Assembly (NCBI GenBank): GCA_023382055.1
Contig: JAMCQN010000030.1
Coordinates: 57,425 to 121,424, forward strand
Length of the DNA: 64,000 nt
Reading direction: 5' to 3'
Source of the DNA: Chloroflexota bacterium
GTDB taxonomy: Bacteria; Chloroflexota; Anaerolineae; J036; Brachytrichaceae
In this document: positions 38,800 through 49,845 of the stretch, piece by piece
Layout of the letters: every line of letters starts with the position of its first letter
How positions within the stretch are numbered: position 1 is the first letter of the stretch
Position numbers and translations under genes: made by a program
The notes under the pieces: generated by a model
The model's database searches: none
What the model saw: only the letters and a program-made list of their open reading frames with translations
What the model was told of the DNA's origin: nothing

Positions 38800-39786
38800 A
38801 TGGATGAGCAGACGTCAGTGACACACCATCAGGCGGCCGCAGCCGCGGCCAGACCCTCGCTGGGCGTCACGTTATGTGGCGTGCCGTTTCGCAATCCGAC
38901 CGTGCTGGCTTCCGGCATCCTGGGTCTGAGCCAGGAAGTGTTCGACCGGCTGGCGAACCTGGGTATAGGCGCCATCACTACCAAGTCATGCAGCCTGCAG
39001 CCGCGCGTCGGCTGGCACAACCCCACTATCGTCAACTGGGGTCACGGGCTGATCAACGCGGTTGGTCTGAGCAACCCGGGCGTCGAGGTGATGGTGGAGG
39101 AAATTCGCACCACCAAAGCCCATTTGAGCCAGCACGGCGTGCCGATTATCGCCAGCATCTTCGCCAACACGATCTATGACTTCGGCACGCTGACGCGCTA
39201 CATCAGCGAGGCTGAACCGGATCTGATCGAAGTGAATATCTCCTGTCCCAACCTCGATACTCAGCATGAAGAGATGTTCTCATCCAACGCCTTCGTGTCG
39301 GCGCAGGTCACGCGCATGGTGAAACGTTATGCCAATTGCCCCGTGATCATAAAGCTTTCGCCGAATGTGGAGAACATCGGCAACATCGCGCGCGAAGTGG
39401 TTAACGCAGGCGCCGACGCGATCTGCGCGATCAACTCGCTCGGCCCCGGCATCGTGCTGGATATCGACACGGCCAGGCCGATTCTGGCGAATCGCACAGG
39501 CGGTGTGAGCGGTCCGGCGATCCGGCCGATTGCGGTGCGCTGCGTCTACGATATCAGCAGAGCCGTCAGCGGGACGAAGGCCCAGATTATCGGCACAGGC
39601 GGCATTACCGACGCACGCGATGCCATCGAGATGATCCTGGTGGGCGCGACCTGCGTAGGCATCGGGAGCGCGGTCTACCATCACGGTTATGACGTGTTCG
39701 CGGATGTCTGTATGGGGATCGAAGACTATATGCAGCGGCACGGTTACAGTAACATCGAGGAGTTCCGCGGGCTGGCGCTGTCGTGA
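38800..39786 (+). CDS. pyrD: dihydroorotate dehydrogenase (class 1)
   Basis: FMN-dependent enzyme, 328 residues, making orotate. The active-site Cys is in NISCPN (C149), FMN binding is in ITTKSCSLQPR, IKLSPNV and IGTGGITDA. The Cys base and length fit class 1B, which uses NAD with a PyrK partner; no pyrK is in this window. The N-terminal 20 residues are Ala/Gln rich and unlike other members, so the true start could be slightly later. Confidence 0.92.
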   Translation: MDEQTSVTHHQAAAAAARPSLGVTLCGVPFRNPTVLASGILGLSQEVFDRLANLGIGAITTKSCSLQPRVGWHNPTIVNWGHGLINAVGLSNPGVEVMVEEIRTTKAHLSQHGVPIIASIFANTIYDFGTLTRYISEAEPDLIEVNISCPNLDTQHEEMFSSNAFVSAQVTRMVKRYANCPVIIKLSPNVENIGNIAREVVNAGADAICAINSLGPGIVLDIDTARPILANRTGGVSGPAIRPIAVRCVYDISRAVSGTKAQIIGTGGITDARDAIEMILVGATCVGIGSAVYHHGYDVFADVCMGIEDYMQRHGYSNIEEFRGLALS

Positions 39787-39802
39787 CCGGACCGTGCAGC
39801 AG

Positions 39803-39830
39803 TTGACAGCGTAGTTTCTCCATTTATAAT
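39803..39830 (+). promoter_or_regulatory. promoter of the arginine operon
   Basis: TTGACA (39803-39808) and TATAAT (39825-39830) are both perfect consensus, separated by 16 bases. It lies just after pyrD and before a leader that contains a small reading frame, a terminator and argC. The predicted start of transcription is at or next to the ATG of the leader frame (39838). This is the strongest promoter-like sequence in the window. Confidence 0.8.
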
Positions 39831-39837
39831 CATCCCC

Positions 39838-39924
39838 ATGCAAATGGTTGCGTTTGAGCTTCGCTCCCGTCGTCAGCGCTCGCTGGACAGTGTGTCTGGT
39901 CTGGGCGCGACGCTGCATGGGTGA
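39838..39924 (+). CDS. putative arginine leader peptide (attenuator)
   Basis: A 28-codon frame directly downstream of the promoter, beginning at ATG 39838 (7 bases after TATAAT, no ribosome-binding site; expected to be leaderless). It has Arg at codons 9, 11, 12 and 14 (core LRSRRQRS), four Arg in six codons, of CGC and CGT type, then ends at TGA 39922-39924. A hairpin (39886-39896) and a possible antiterminator strand (39892-39899, complementary to 39967-39974) follow the Arg codons, and an intrinsic terminator precedes argC. This is the layout of amino-acid attenuation in trp/his operons. Function is inferred. The ATG at codon 3 is an alternative start. Confidence 0.6.
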   Translation: MQMVAFELRSRRQRSLDSVSGLGATLHG

Positions 39925-39964
39925 AAGAGACTCATACATTCGTTGGCCTGGAAGGTAGGTTCAG

Positions 39965-39997
39965 CCCCTGACACACGGTAAGTGTTGGGGGTTTTTT
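39965..39997 (+). terminator. intrinsic terminator upstream of argC (attenuator)
   Basis: Stem CCCCTGACAC / GTGTTGGGGG (10 pairs, two of them G-U) with a 7-base loop, followed by six T residues (39992-39997). It lies between the arginine-operon promoter and argC, so it would stop transcription of argC-argB-argG unless the 5' arm (39967-39974) is sequestered by an upstream segment such as 39892-39899. Confidence 0.75.
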
Positions 39998-40023
39998 AAT
40001 TTTCCATACCCATATAAAGAAAC

Positions 40024-41109
40024 ATGATCAAAATAGGAATATTTGGAGCAACCGGTTATACAGGCGTTGAACTGGTCAGGTTGCTGAGCCGCCACAGCCA
40101 TGCCCGGCTGATATTTGCGGCCTCAGAGAACAGCGCCGGAATGCGCCTGTCGGACGTGATTCCCTGCTCTTATGACACACCGCTGATCAAAGCCGATGAG
40201 GCACCGTTATCGGATGTGGATGTGGTGTTCTCGTGTCTGCCGCACGGCGCATCGGCTGAACTCTGCGCACGCGTCTTGCAGGCGGGTAAACGTGTCATTG
40301 ATTTCTCAGCCGACTTCCGTCTGCGCGATGCGGCTGCTTATGCTCAGTGGTATGGTCGCCAGCATCCCCACCCGGAATTGCTGGCCGACGCCGTGTATGG
40401 GTTGCCGGAAATTTTCAGGACGCTCATCGAGGATGCCAACCTGGTCGCCAACCCGGGCTGTTATCCCACCAGCGTCATTCTCGGCGCGCTGCCGCTGCTT
40501 GAACTCGGCGCGTTGGCCGATCCGGTGGTCATCGCCGATTCGAAGTCCGGTGTGAGCGGCGCTGGCCGCAAGCCCACCCAGGCCACGCACTTTGTCGAGG
40601 TGAATGAGAATCTGGCGCCCTACAACATCGGCCACGCCCACCGCCATGTACCGGAGATCGAGCAACTGCTCAACGACGCCTGGACCTCGGGGGATCGGAG
40701 ATTAGAGATTGGAGATTCAACGGCTAATCAGAACTCAATCTCCAATACCCAATCTCCAATCTCTGTCTTGTTCAGCCCGCACCTGCTGCCGATTTCACGC
40801 GGTATGCTGAGCACGCTCTATTTCAAACTGACACCCACAGCCGCCCGGCAGGACTGGCAGGCCATCTTCGCGAAGCGTTATGAAGGCGAACCCTTTGTGC
40901 GTGTGCTGGCTCCGGGCAAGCTTTCCACCATCGCTCACACTGCCTATACCAATTACTGCGCCATCTCCGTTCATCAACAGACCGGAGCGCTTGCCAGCAC
41001 GCTGATCGTCGTCTCATCGATAGACAACCTGGTCAAAGGCGCGTCGGGTCAGGCGGTACAAAACATGAACCTCATGTTCGGCGTCGCAGAAACCGAAGGA
41101 CTACTGTAA
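40024..41109 (+). CDS. argC: N-acetyl-gamma-glutamyl-phosphate reductase
   Basis: Third step of arginine (or ornithine) synthesis: NADPH reduction of N-acetylglutamyl phosphate. The protein has 361 residues. The Rossmann start is KIGIFGATGYTGVELVRLL and the active-site Cys lies in NPGCYPTS (C146). Residues about 223-247 are an insertion (coded by the GGAGATTGGAGATT-type repeat) before VLFSPHLLPISRG, where other ArgC proteins run straight on. Length without the insertion is close to normal. Only a weak site (AAAGAA) precedes the ATG. It is the first complete gene downstream of the attenuator and is directly followed by argB (TAAATG junction). Confidence 0.93.
   Translation: MIKIGIFGATGYTGVELVRLLSRHSHARLIFAASENSAGMRLSDVIPCSYDTPLIKADEAPLSDVDVVFSCLPHGASAELCARVLQAGKRVIDFSADFRLRDAAAYAQWYGRQHPHPELLADAVYGLPEIFRTLIEDANLVANPGCYPTSVILGALPLLELGALADPVVIADSKSGVSGAGRKPTQATHFVEVNENLAPYNIGHAHRHVPEIEQLLNDAWTSGDRRLEIGDSTANQNSISNTQSPISVLFSPHLLPISRGMLSTLYFKLTPTAARQDWQAIFAKRYEGEPFVRVLAPGKLSTIAHTAYTNYCAISVHQQTGALASTLIVVSSIDNLVKGASGQAVQNMNLMFGVAETEGLL
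40697..40765. repeat. intragenic palindromic repeat in argC, copy B
   Basis: GGAGATTAGAGATTGGAGATT (40697-40717) is followed after 19 bases by AATCTCCAATACCCAATCTC and CAATCTC (40737-40763), its approximate reverse complement. Inside argC it adds about 25 residues without a frameshift (peptide with RRLEIGDS and NTQSPIS), so the element acts as a palindromic coding insert. Confidence 0.75.
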
Positions 41110-43741
<2,632 letters not shown>

Positions 43742-43761
43742 CCCGCCTCAAAGATGCCAAA

Positions 43762-45621
43762 ATGGAAGTAAAAGTACGCCCCGCCATCCCTGCTGATGTG
43801 CCGCGCATCTCCGAGTTGATCGCTTCGAATGCGCGCAAGGGGGGTCTCCTGCCGCGCAGCGACGCGAACATTCGCGCTTCGCTCAGGAACATCCTGGTTG
43901 TGGAGATGGCCCTCGGTGAATCGTCGAATGGGGACGATGCGTCAAAATCGCCTGTTGTGGTTGGATGTGGTTCGCTGGTCCCGATGAGCACTGCGCTGGT
44001 GGAATTGCGTTCGCTGGCGGTCGATGAAACAGTGCGCAGCGCCGGCATAGGGCGGAGAATCGTGGAAGAGCTGGTGCGCCTGGCCCGCGAGCGCAACTTC
44101 GGCACGATCTTCGCGTTGACGCGCGCAACCCACTTTTTCGAGAAGTGCGGCTTCGCCATTACACCCAAGGAAAACTTCCCGGAGAAAGTGTTCCGTGATT
44201 GCGTGGCCTGCCCCATGCTGTCCAACTGCGATGAAGTCGCCGTCACTATCCAGTTGTCATCGGAGGGCATGGTCATACCGGCCGGCCTGCCCAGGCTGGG
44301 CGTGCGCGAAAAACTCATCCCGGTCGAGGTTGTGCAGAATATGATCGAGACCGAAGGCGCGCGCAATGTCAACATCGTGCGCGAGCCGGTGACCAAGGTC
44401 GTGCTTGCCTACAGCGGCGGCCTGGATACGGCCTGCGCAGTGCCGTGGCTGCGCGAGACCTACGGCAGCGAAGTCATCTGCTTCGTCGCCAATGTGGGGC
44501 AGGGCTGGGACTTCGAGGCGATCAGGAAGCGCGCGCTCGATTCGGGCGCCAGCAAATGCATCGTCGAAGACCTGCGCGATGAGTTCGCCAACGAATACTG
44601 TTTCCCGCTCGTGCAGAGCGGCGCGATCTACGAGAACAAGTACCTGCTGGGCGCCAGCATCGTGCGGCCGCTCATGGCCAGGCATCAGGTCGATATCGCC
44701 AACTGGGAAATGGCCGACGCCGTGGCGCATGCCGCGACCGGCAAGGGCAACGATCAGGTGCGCTTTGAGTTGAGCTATATGGCGCTCAACCCGCGCCTGC
44801 GCGTCATCGCGCCCTGGCGCGAATGGAACCTGCGCGGCCGTGACGACGCGATCGCCTATGCCAGGGCGCACAACGTGCCGGTCAGCCAGACGCTCGGAAG
44901 CATCTATTCGGGCGATCATAGCCTGTGGCACCGCAGCTTTGAGGGGGGCAGCCTGGAGGATCCCTGGCGCGAACCGGATGAAGAGCTGTACCGCACCACC
45001 GCTTCCCCGGAAGAGGCTCCGGACCAACCGGAGTATGTCGAGATCAGCTTCGTGTGCGGCATTCCCAAGCGCATCAATGGCGCCACCCTGGGCGGCGCGG
45101 CGTTGATTGAAACATTGAACGCGCTGGGCGCAAAACACGGCGTGGGGCGCTCCGATCTTGTCGAGAATCGACTGGTCGGCATGAAGTCACACAGCGTGTA
45201 CGAAGCGCCAGGCGGCACGATTTTGCGCGCCGCGCACCAGGGCGTCGAGGAACTGACCCTCGACCGCGAGACGCTGCACTATAAACAAATTGTCGCGCTG
45301 AAATATGCCGAACTGCTGTATGGCGGGCTATGGTTTACGCCGCTGCGCGACGCGATACAGGCGTTTATCACCGTGACGCAGCGCGACGTGACCGGCACGG
45401 CGCGAATCAAGCTGTATAAGGGCGGCGCCATTCTGGTTGGGCGGCAGGCGGCCTATTCGCTGTATCGCGAAGACCTGGCGACGTTCAGCCATGAGGATGT
45501 TTACAACCAGAAAGACGCCGAAGGCTTCATCCGTTTGTATGGACTGCCGGTGTTTGTAAAGGCGCTGGTGGACAGGTCGCGGGCCGCAGCCGCATCCGAC
45601 GCAGATGAGTCGCCTTCATGA
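43762..45621 (+). CDS. N-acetylglutamate synthase-like GNAT fused to argininosuccinate synthase (type 1)
   Basis: Fusion of 619 residues. The N-terminal domain (about 1-165) is a GNAT with the acetyl-CoA loop RSAGIGRRI (92-100), YGFxxCG-like FFEKCGFAI and a Cys motif CVACPMLSNC followed by DEVAV, as in short N-acetylglutamate synthases (step 1 of the pathway). A linker (about 166-212) leads to a complete type 1 argininosuccinate synthase (213-605), with AYSGGLDTA (216-224), FVANVGQG, HSLWHRSFEGGSLEDPW, GVGRSDLVENRLVGMKS and YNQKDAEGFIRLYGL. Both motifs sets look intact. It overlaps in role with the type 2 gene upstream. Confidence 0.88.
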   Translation: MEVKVRPAIPADVPRISELIASNARKGGLLPRSDANIRASLRNILVVEMALGESSNGDDASKSPVVVGCGSLVPMSTALVELRSLAVDETVRSAGIGRRIVEELVRLARERNFGTIFALTRATHFFEKCGFAITPKENFPEKVFRDCVACPMLSNCDEVAVTIQLSSEGMVIPAGLPRLGVREKLIPVEVVQNMIETEGARNVNIVREPVTKVVLAYSGGLDTACAVPWLRETYGSEVICFVANVGQGWDFEAIRKRALDSGASKCIVEDLRDEFANEYCFPLVQSGAIYENKYLLGASIVRPLMARHQVDIANWEMADAVAHAATGKGNDQVRFELSYMALNPRLRVIAPWREWNLRGRDDAIAYARAHNVPVSQTLGSIYSGDHSLWHRSFEGGSLEDPWREPDEELYRTTASPEEAPDQPEYVEISFVCGIPKRINGATLGGAALIETLNALGAKHGVGRSDLVENRLVGMKSHSVYEAPGGTILRAAHQGVEELTLDRETLHYKQIVALKYAELLYGGLWFTPLRDAIQAFITVTQRDVTGTARIKLYKGGAILVGRQAAYSLYREDLATFSHEDVYNQKDAEGFIRLYGLPVFVKALVDRSRAAAASDADESPS

Positions 45622-45626
45622 CGTGA

Positions 45627-45658
45627 CCTGCCGCCGCTGTGCAGGGGACTGCGGCAGG
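45627..45658 (+). terminator. possible stem between argG fusion and uvrB
   Basis: CCTGCCGC and GCGGCAGG form a perfect 8-base stem with a 16-base loop, six bases after the last stop of the arginine operon. No T-tract follows, so termination activity is uncertain; it sits in the 90-base convergent gap to uvrB. Confidence 0.3.
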
Positions 45659-45711
45659 AATCGTTACACCAAAGACAAAAGCGCGCTAATCCCAAGCGGT
45701 GAAGCTGGGCG

Positions 45712-47868
45712 CTAGCGGCGCTTGCGGCCGCTGCCGCGCGCGCGTTTGACCACCGTCTTGTACTGCGCAGGCTCAGGCGGTATGTCCGGAGCTATCTCCA
45801 TATCTTCGCTGACGATAGCCGCGCCCATCCTGCGAACCTTTTCCCATTCCGGTGTCTTATCGTCGATATCGTTCAGACGCTGGCGCAGTTCGAAGACCTG
45901 ATCACGCAACATGGCCGCCTTCTCAAACTCAAGATCCTTGGCGGCCTGTTTCATCTGCTTCTCCAGTTCGATGAGCAGCCGGTTGGCTTCCGGTTTGGGC
46001 AAGTCGCGCACCGAAATGCCGCCTTCTCCTTCCTGCTGGCTTGCGCCGTATGCGACCTTTGTTTCAGTAACGACCTTCACCCGGTCGGTCAGATCGCGCA
46101 CGGTCTTGTAAATCGTTACAGGCTCGATGCCGTGGGCCTGGTTGAATGCCACCTGCTTGGCGCGCCGGCGCTCGGTTTCCTCCAGCGCGCGCTTCATCGA
46201 GTCGGTCACCTTGTCGGCGTACATGATGACCTTGCCGTGCACGTGACGCGCCGCACGCCCGATTGTCTGGATCAGCGAGGTGGTGCTGCGCAGGAAGCCT
46301 TCTTTGTCTGCGTCGAGTATGGCGACCAGCGACACTTCGGGCAGGTCCAGGCCTTCGCGCAGCAGGTTGATTCCCACAACCACGTCATAGTGTCCCAGCC
46401 GCAGGTCGCGCAGGATTTCCACGCGCTCAACCGTCTGCACTTCGCTGTGGAGGTACTGCACCTTGATGCCGATCTCCTGAAGATACTCCGCCAGGTCCTC
46501 GGCCATGCGCTTGGTCAGGGTGGTGACCAGAACGCGCTCGCCGCGCCCGACGCGCTCGCGCACCTGCGCGATCAAGTCATCTACCTGTCCCTTCACAGGT
46601 TTTACCTCCACCATCGGATCGACAATGCCTGTCGGGCGGATGACCTGTTCGGCGACGACGCTGGCGTGCTGGTTCTCAAAGGGTCCCGGTGTGGCGCTGG
46701 AGAAGATAGCCTGGCGGAAGCGTTGCTCGAATTCCTCGAACTTCAGGGGGCGGTTATCCAGCGCGCTGGGCAGGCGAAAACCGTAATCCACCAGCACGGT
46801 TTTCCTGGCGCGGTCGCCGTTGTACATGCCGCCGATCTGCGGGATGGTCATGTGGCTCTCGTCCAGGATGAGCAGGAAATCGTCCGGGAAGTAGTCCAGC
46901 AGGGTGAAGGGGGGCGTGCCGGCGTGCCGGCCGTCCAGCAGGCGCGAGTAGTTCTCGATCCCGCTGGTATAGCCCACCTCGCGCAGCATCTCCAGGTCGT
47001 AACGCACGCGCTGCTCGATACGCTGCGCTTCGAGCAGTTTGTCATTGTCTTTGAAGAACTGGATGCGCTCTGCCAACTCTTCTTCGATGGACTTGACGGC
47101 AGCCTGCATCTTTTCCTGCGGCGTGATGAAGTGCTTGGCCGGGAATATCTCAATTTCGTCAATCGTCTGAAGAATCTCGCCGGTGACGATGTCGATTTCG
47201 GTCAGGCGCTCGACTTCGTCGCCGAAGAACTCGATGCGGTAAGCCGTATCGGAATAAGCCGGCTGGACTTCGAGCGTGTCGCCGCGCACGCGGAACTTGC
47301 CGCGTCCCATCGAAACGTCGTTGCGTTCGTACTGGATCGCCACCAGCATCCGCAGGACTACGTCGCGCCGCCGCACCTCGCCCTTCTTGAGCTTGACGAC
47401 GTACCGCCCGTAATCCTCCGGGTTGCCGATGCCGTAAATGCACGACACCGATGCCACGATGATCACGTCGCGGCGGCTCATCAGCGAACTGGTAGCCGCC
47501 AGGCGCAGCCGGTCGATCTCATCGTTGATGGAGGAGTCCTTTTCGATGTACAGGTCGTAGCGCGGCACGTAGGCTTCCGGCTGGTAGTAATCGTAATAGC
47601 TGACGAAGTACTCGACGGCGTTGTCGGGGAAGAATTCCTTGAACTCGGAGTACAACTGCGCAGCCAGCGTCTTGTTGTGCGCCATGACGAGGGTGGGGCG
47701 CTGGGTGCGCTCGATCACCTTCGCCATGGTGAAAGTTTTGCCCGTGCCGGTAGCGCCCAGCAGCGTGGTATAGCGGTTGCCCGTGCTCAAGCTGTCGACA
47801 ATCGTGTCAATGGCGACAGGCTGATCGCCGGTCGGGATAAAGGGAGAATGCGCTTTGAACTCTGGCAT
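45712..47868 (-). CDS. uvrB: excinuclease ABC subunit B
   Basis: Nucleotide-excision-repair helicase-like protein, 718 residues. Walker A is [13 protein letters not shown], the DNA-gripping beta-hairpin is [20 protein letters not shown], helicase motifs include [27 protein letters not shown] [17 protein letters not shown] and [12 protein letters not shown], and the C-terminal UVR motif is [18 protein letters not shown]. The start at 47868 gives [16 protein letters not shown], the usual N-terminus. A TATAAT lies 6 bases upstream of this ATG. It converges with the arginine operon. Confidence 0.96.
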   Translation of the reverse strand: MPEFKAHSPFIPTGDQPVAIDTIVDSLSTGNRYTTLLGATGTGKTFTMAKVIERTQRPTLVMAHNKTLAAQLYSEFKEFFPDNAVEYFVSYYDYYQPEAYVPRYDLYIEKDSSINDEIDRLRLAATSSLMSRRDVIIVASVSCIYGIGNPEDYGRYVVKLKKGEVRRRDVVLRMLVAIQYERNDVSMGRGKFRVRGDTLEVQPAYSDTAYRIEFFGDEVERLTEIDIVTGEILQTIDEIEIFPAKHFITPQEKMQAAVKSIEEELAERIQFFKDNDKLLEAQRIEQRVRYDLEMLREVGYTSGIENYSRLLDGRHAGTPPFTLLDYFPDDFLLILDESHMTIPQIGGMYNGDRARKTVLVDYGFRLPSALDNRPLKFEEFEQRFRQAIFSSATPGPFENQHASVVAEQVIRPTGIVDPMVEVKPVKGQVDDLIAQVRERVGRGERVLVTTLTKRMAEDLAEYLQEIGIKVQYLHSEVQTVERVEILRDLRLGHYDVVVGINLLREGLDLPEVSLVAILDADKEGFLRSTTSLIQTIGRAARHVHGKVIMYADKVTDSMKRALEETERRRAKQVAFNQAHGIEPVTIYKTVRDLTDRVKVVTETKVAYGASQQEGEGGISVRDLPKPEANRLLIELEKQMKQAAKDLEFEKAAMLRDQVFELRQRLNDIDDKTPEWEKVRRMGAAIVSEDMEIAPDIPPEPAQYKTVVKRARGSGRKRR

Positions 47869-47955
47869 GCCCTGATTATAGAACATACGTTCAGATCAGG
47901 CGCCAGCAGGTGTGAATGACGGCGGCTCGTTAACCCGCGCCGCATGGGCAGCAGG

Positions 47956-49845
47956 TTATGGCGCGCTGCCGCCGTTCGCCGCCTTCTGTTCGGCGCTGAT
48001 TGCGGCGACTACACAGCGAATCTCGCCGTAATCGATGCTGTCGGGCAACAGGAGCTTGATCGGAGCCAGCCTGTCGACCGCGCCGGCCTGTGCGACGGCA
48101 TTGCGTATCTGCAACTCCGCGCTTTCGCCGACCAACTGCCGCAGGGGCAGTTGCCCTTCGCCGATGAGCTGCGCGGCGTGGTGGTAGATCGTGCTGAGAG
48201 TCAGACCGCGCCGTACGGCGACTTCCTTGACGCTCAAACCTTCGGCGAACAGAGCTGCGGTGGTATCGACGCTGCTGACTTTCGCCGTTTCCGCCGCCGA
48301 CTTTGCGGGACCAGTATCCTTGTAATTGGGGTGCGCTTCGCCGCGCGACTCGCGTATATGCCAGTCGCAACACGGTTTGGAATTGAGCGGGCCGGCGTCG
48401 CCGAAGTGTTCTACCAGCATGCGCTGGCGGCAGCGCGTCGTGGTCTCGGCATAATCGATGATCTTATCCAGTTGTGCGCGTTTATAGGCGCGCCGGCGCT
48501 GCACGTCGGCCTGCGCGATATCGAGGGCATCCTCGGTCAATTCCTGCACCTCGTAGCGCAGGTTGGTTCCCTCATTCTCGAGGCGCGCCAGGCTGCCTGC
48601 GGCCTCCAATTGCGAAAGCCCCACGCGCAGCTTGACCTCAAACAGGCGCGTCACGCGCACCAGGTCATCGATACTGACACTCGAGACGCCGTTGCGGTTG
48701 CGCGACGATATCACTCGGTGCAACCCGATCAACTCATTGCGCGACGGCGAGTCATTTTCGATAAACCACTCCTGCAACTTGCGGTCCTGCGGCGCATACA
48801 GCAGCATGCACTGGGCCAGTTTCCCGTCGCGTCCAGCGCGCCCGGCCTCCTGGTAGTAGGCTTCCACAGAACCGGGGATGTTGTAATGCGCGACAAAACG
48901 CACGTCGGCGCGATCCACGCCCATGCCGAAAGCGTTCGTCGCGATCATCACGGCGTTGCTCGTGCTCAGAAAGGCATCCTGCATCAGCGAGCGCTGGCTT
49001 TTCTCCATGCCGCCGTGATAGACGAACGATGGAACCTTATACTGGCCTTCCAGCGTCATAGCCAGTTCCTCGGCCTCGCGGCGCGTGCCCACATAGATGA
49101 TCCCTGCGCCCTTGACGACGCCGAGCACTTTGACAATCGCCTGCATCTTGCTTTGCAGATCGGGGGTATACCGCACGTGGAATACCAGGTTGGGGCGGCT
49201 GAAGCCGGTGATGATTCGTTCGGCGCCCGGCAGTTTTAACTGGTCGAGAATATCCTGCTGAACGTCAACCGTTGCAGTGGCGGTCAGCGCGACGGTCGCC
49301 GGATTGCCCAGCATGTTGCGCACGGCGCCGATGTGCAGGTAATCCGGCCGGAAGTCGTGACCCCATTGTGAGATGCAGTGCGCTTCATCCACCGCCAGCA
49401 GCGACACCCTGGCTTTGCGCAATGCCGTTAAAAACGCCTGGTTGCGCAATCGTTCCGGCGCGACATAGACCAGGTCCAGCTTGCCGGCAGCCAGTTGGTT
49501 GATCCGCCTGCCCTGTTCGTCACCCGACAGTGAGCTATTGATGTAGGTGGCCGCGATACCCCGGCTCTGCAGCCGGTCCACTTGATCTTTCATCAGTGCA
49601 ATCAACGGCGAAATGATCAAGGCTGTATCCGGAACGATCAGCGCGCAGAACTGGTAAATCAGCGACTTGCCGCTGCCGGTCGGCATCACCACCAGGGCGT
49701 CACGGCCATTCATTACGTGATCAATGGCCTCGCGCTGGCCGGGTCGGAATGCATCGAGTCCGAAGTAACGCTTGAGCAGGGTTGGAAATGTCGCCGGGTC
49801 TACCGCCTGCGTTGCGGGCTTATGTCCATCGCCTGGCATGGTCAA
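47956..49845 (-). CDS. recQ: ATP-dependent DNA helicase RecQ
   Basis: Superfamily 2 helicase, 629 residues. Walker A is MPTGSGKSLIYQ, the DEAH box is AVDEAHCISQWGHDFRPDYL, motif V/VI are ATNAFGMGVDRADVRFV and QEAGRAGRDG. A zinc-binding region (CRQRMLVEHFG and KPCCDWH) and an RQC-type winged helix follow. The C-terminus carries a helix-turn-helix (SVKEVAVRRGLTLSTIYHH) of the helicase-associated HTH type and no HRDC domain. Start ATG at 49845 overlaps the stop of the upstream sugar isomerase by 4 bases, so they are cotranscribed. Confidence 0.94.
   Translation of the reverse strand: MTMPGDGHKPATQAVDPATFPTLLKRYFGLDAFRPGQREAIDHVMNGRDALVVMPTGSGKSLIYQFCALIVPDTALIISPLIALMKDQVDRLQSRGIAATYINSSLSGDEQGRRINQLAAGKLDLVYVAPERLRNQAFLTALRKARVSLLAVDEAHCISQWGHDFRPDYLHIGAVRNMLGNPATVALTATATVDVQQDILDQLKLPGAERIITGFSRPNLVFHVRYTPDLQSKMQAIVKVLGVVKGAGIIYVGTRREAEELAMTLEGQYKVPSFVYHGGMEKSQRSLMQDAFLSTSNAVMIATNAFGMGVDRADVRFVAHYNIPGSVEAYYQEAGRAGRDGKLAQCMLLYAPQDRKLQEWFIENDSPSRNELIGLHRVISSRNRNGVSSVSIDDLVRVTRLFEVKLRVGLSQLEAAGSLARLENEGTNLRYEVQELTEDALDIAQADVQRRRAYKRAQLDKIIDYAETTTRCRQRMLVEHFGDAGPLNSKPCCDWHIRESRGEAHPNYKDTGPAKSAAETAKVSSVDTTAALFAEGLSVKEVAVRRGLTLSTIYHHAAQLIGEGQLPLRQLVGESAELQIRNAVAQAGAVDRLAPIKLLLPDSIDYGEIRCVVAAISAEQKAANGGSAP

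Noticed and set aside
39280..39939. Minus-strand open frame across the pyrD end and the arginine leader
   Set aside because: Overlaps pyrD and the attenuator on the other strand; composition is that of a shadow and it has no domain.
39838..39997. Arginine leader as a T-box or known riboswitch
   Set aside because: No T-box AGGGTGG-type sequence and no conserved core of a riboswitch class I can recall; the Arg-rich frame plus terminator explains the region better.
44257..45138. Minus-strand open frame opposite the GNAT-ArgG fusion
   Set aside because: Shadow frame with no recognisable domain, inside a well-supported gene.
46132..47919. Long plus-strand open frame (595 codons) opposite uvrB
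   Set aside because: It is a shadow of uvrB: the opposite strand carries all UvrB motifs, while this translation is rich in His, Arg, Gln and lacks domains.
47944..49239. Long plus-strand open frame opposite recQ
   Set aside because: RecQ motifs are on the minus strand; the plus-strand translation resembles no family and has shadow composition.
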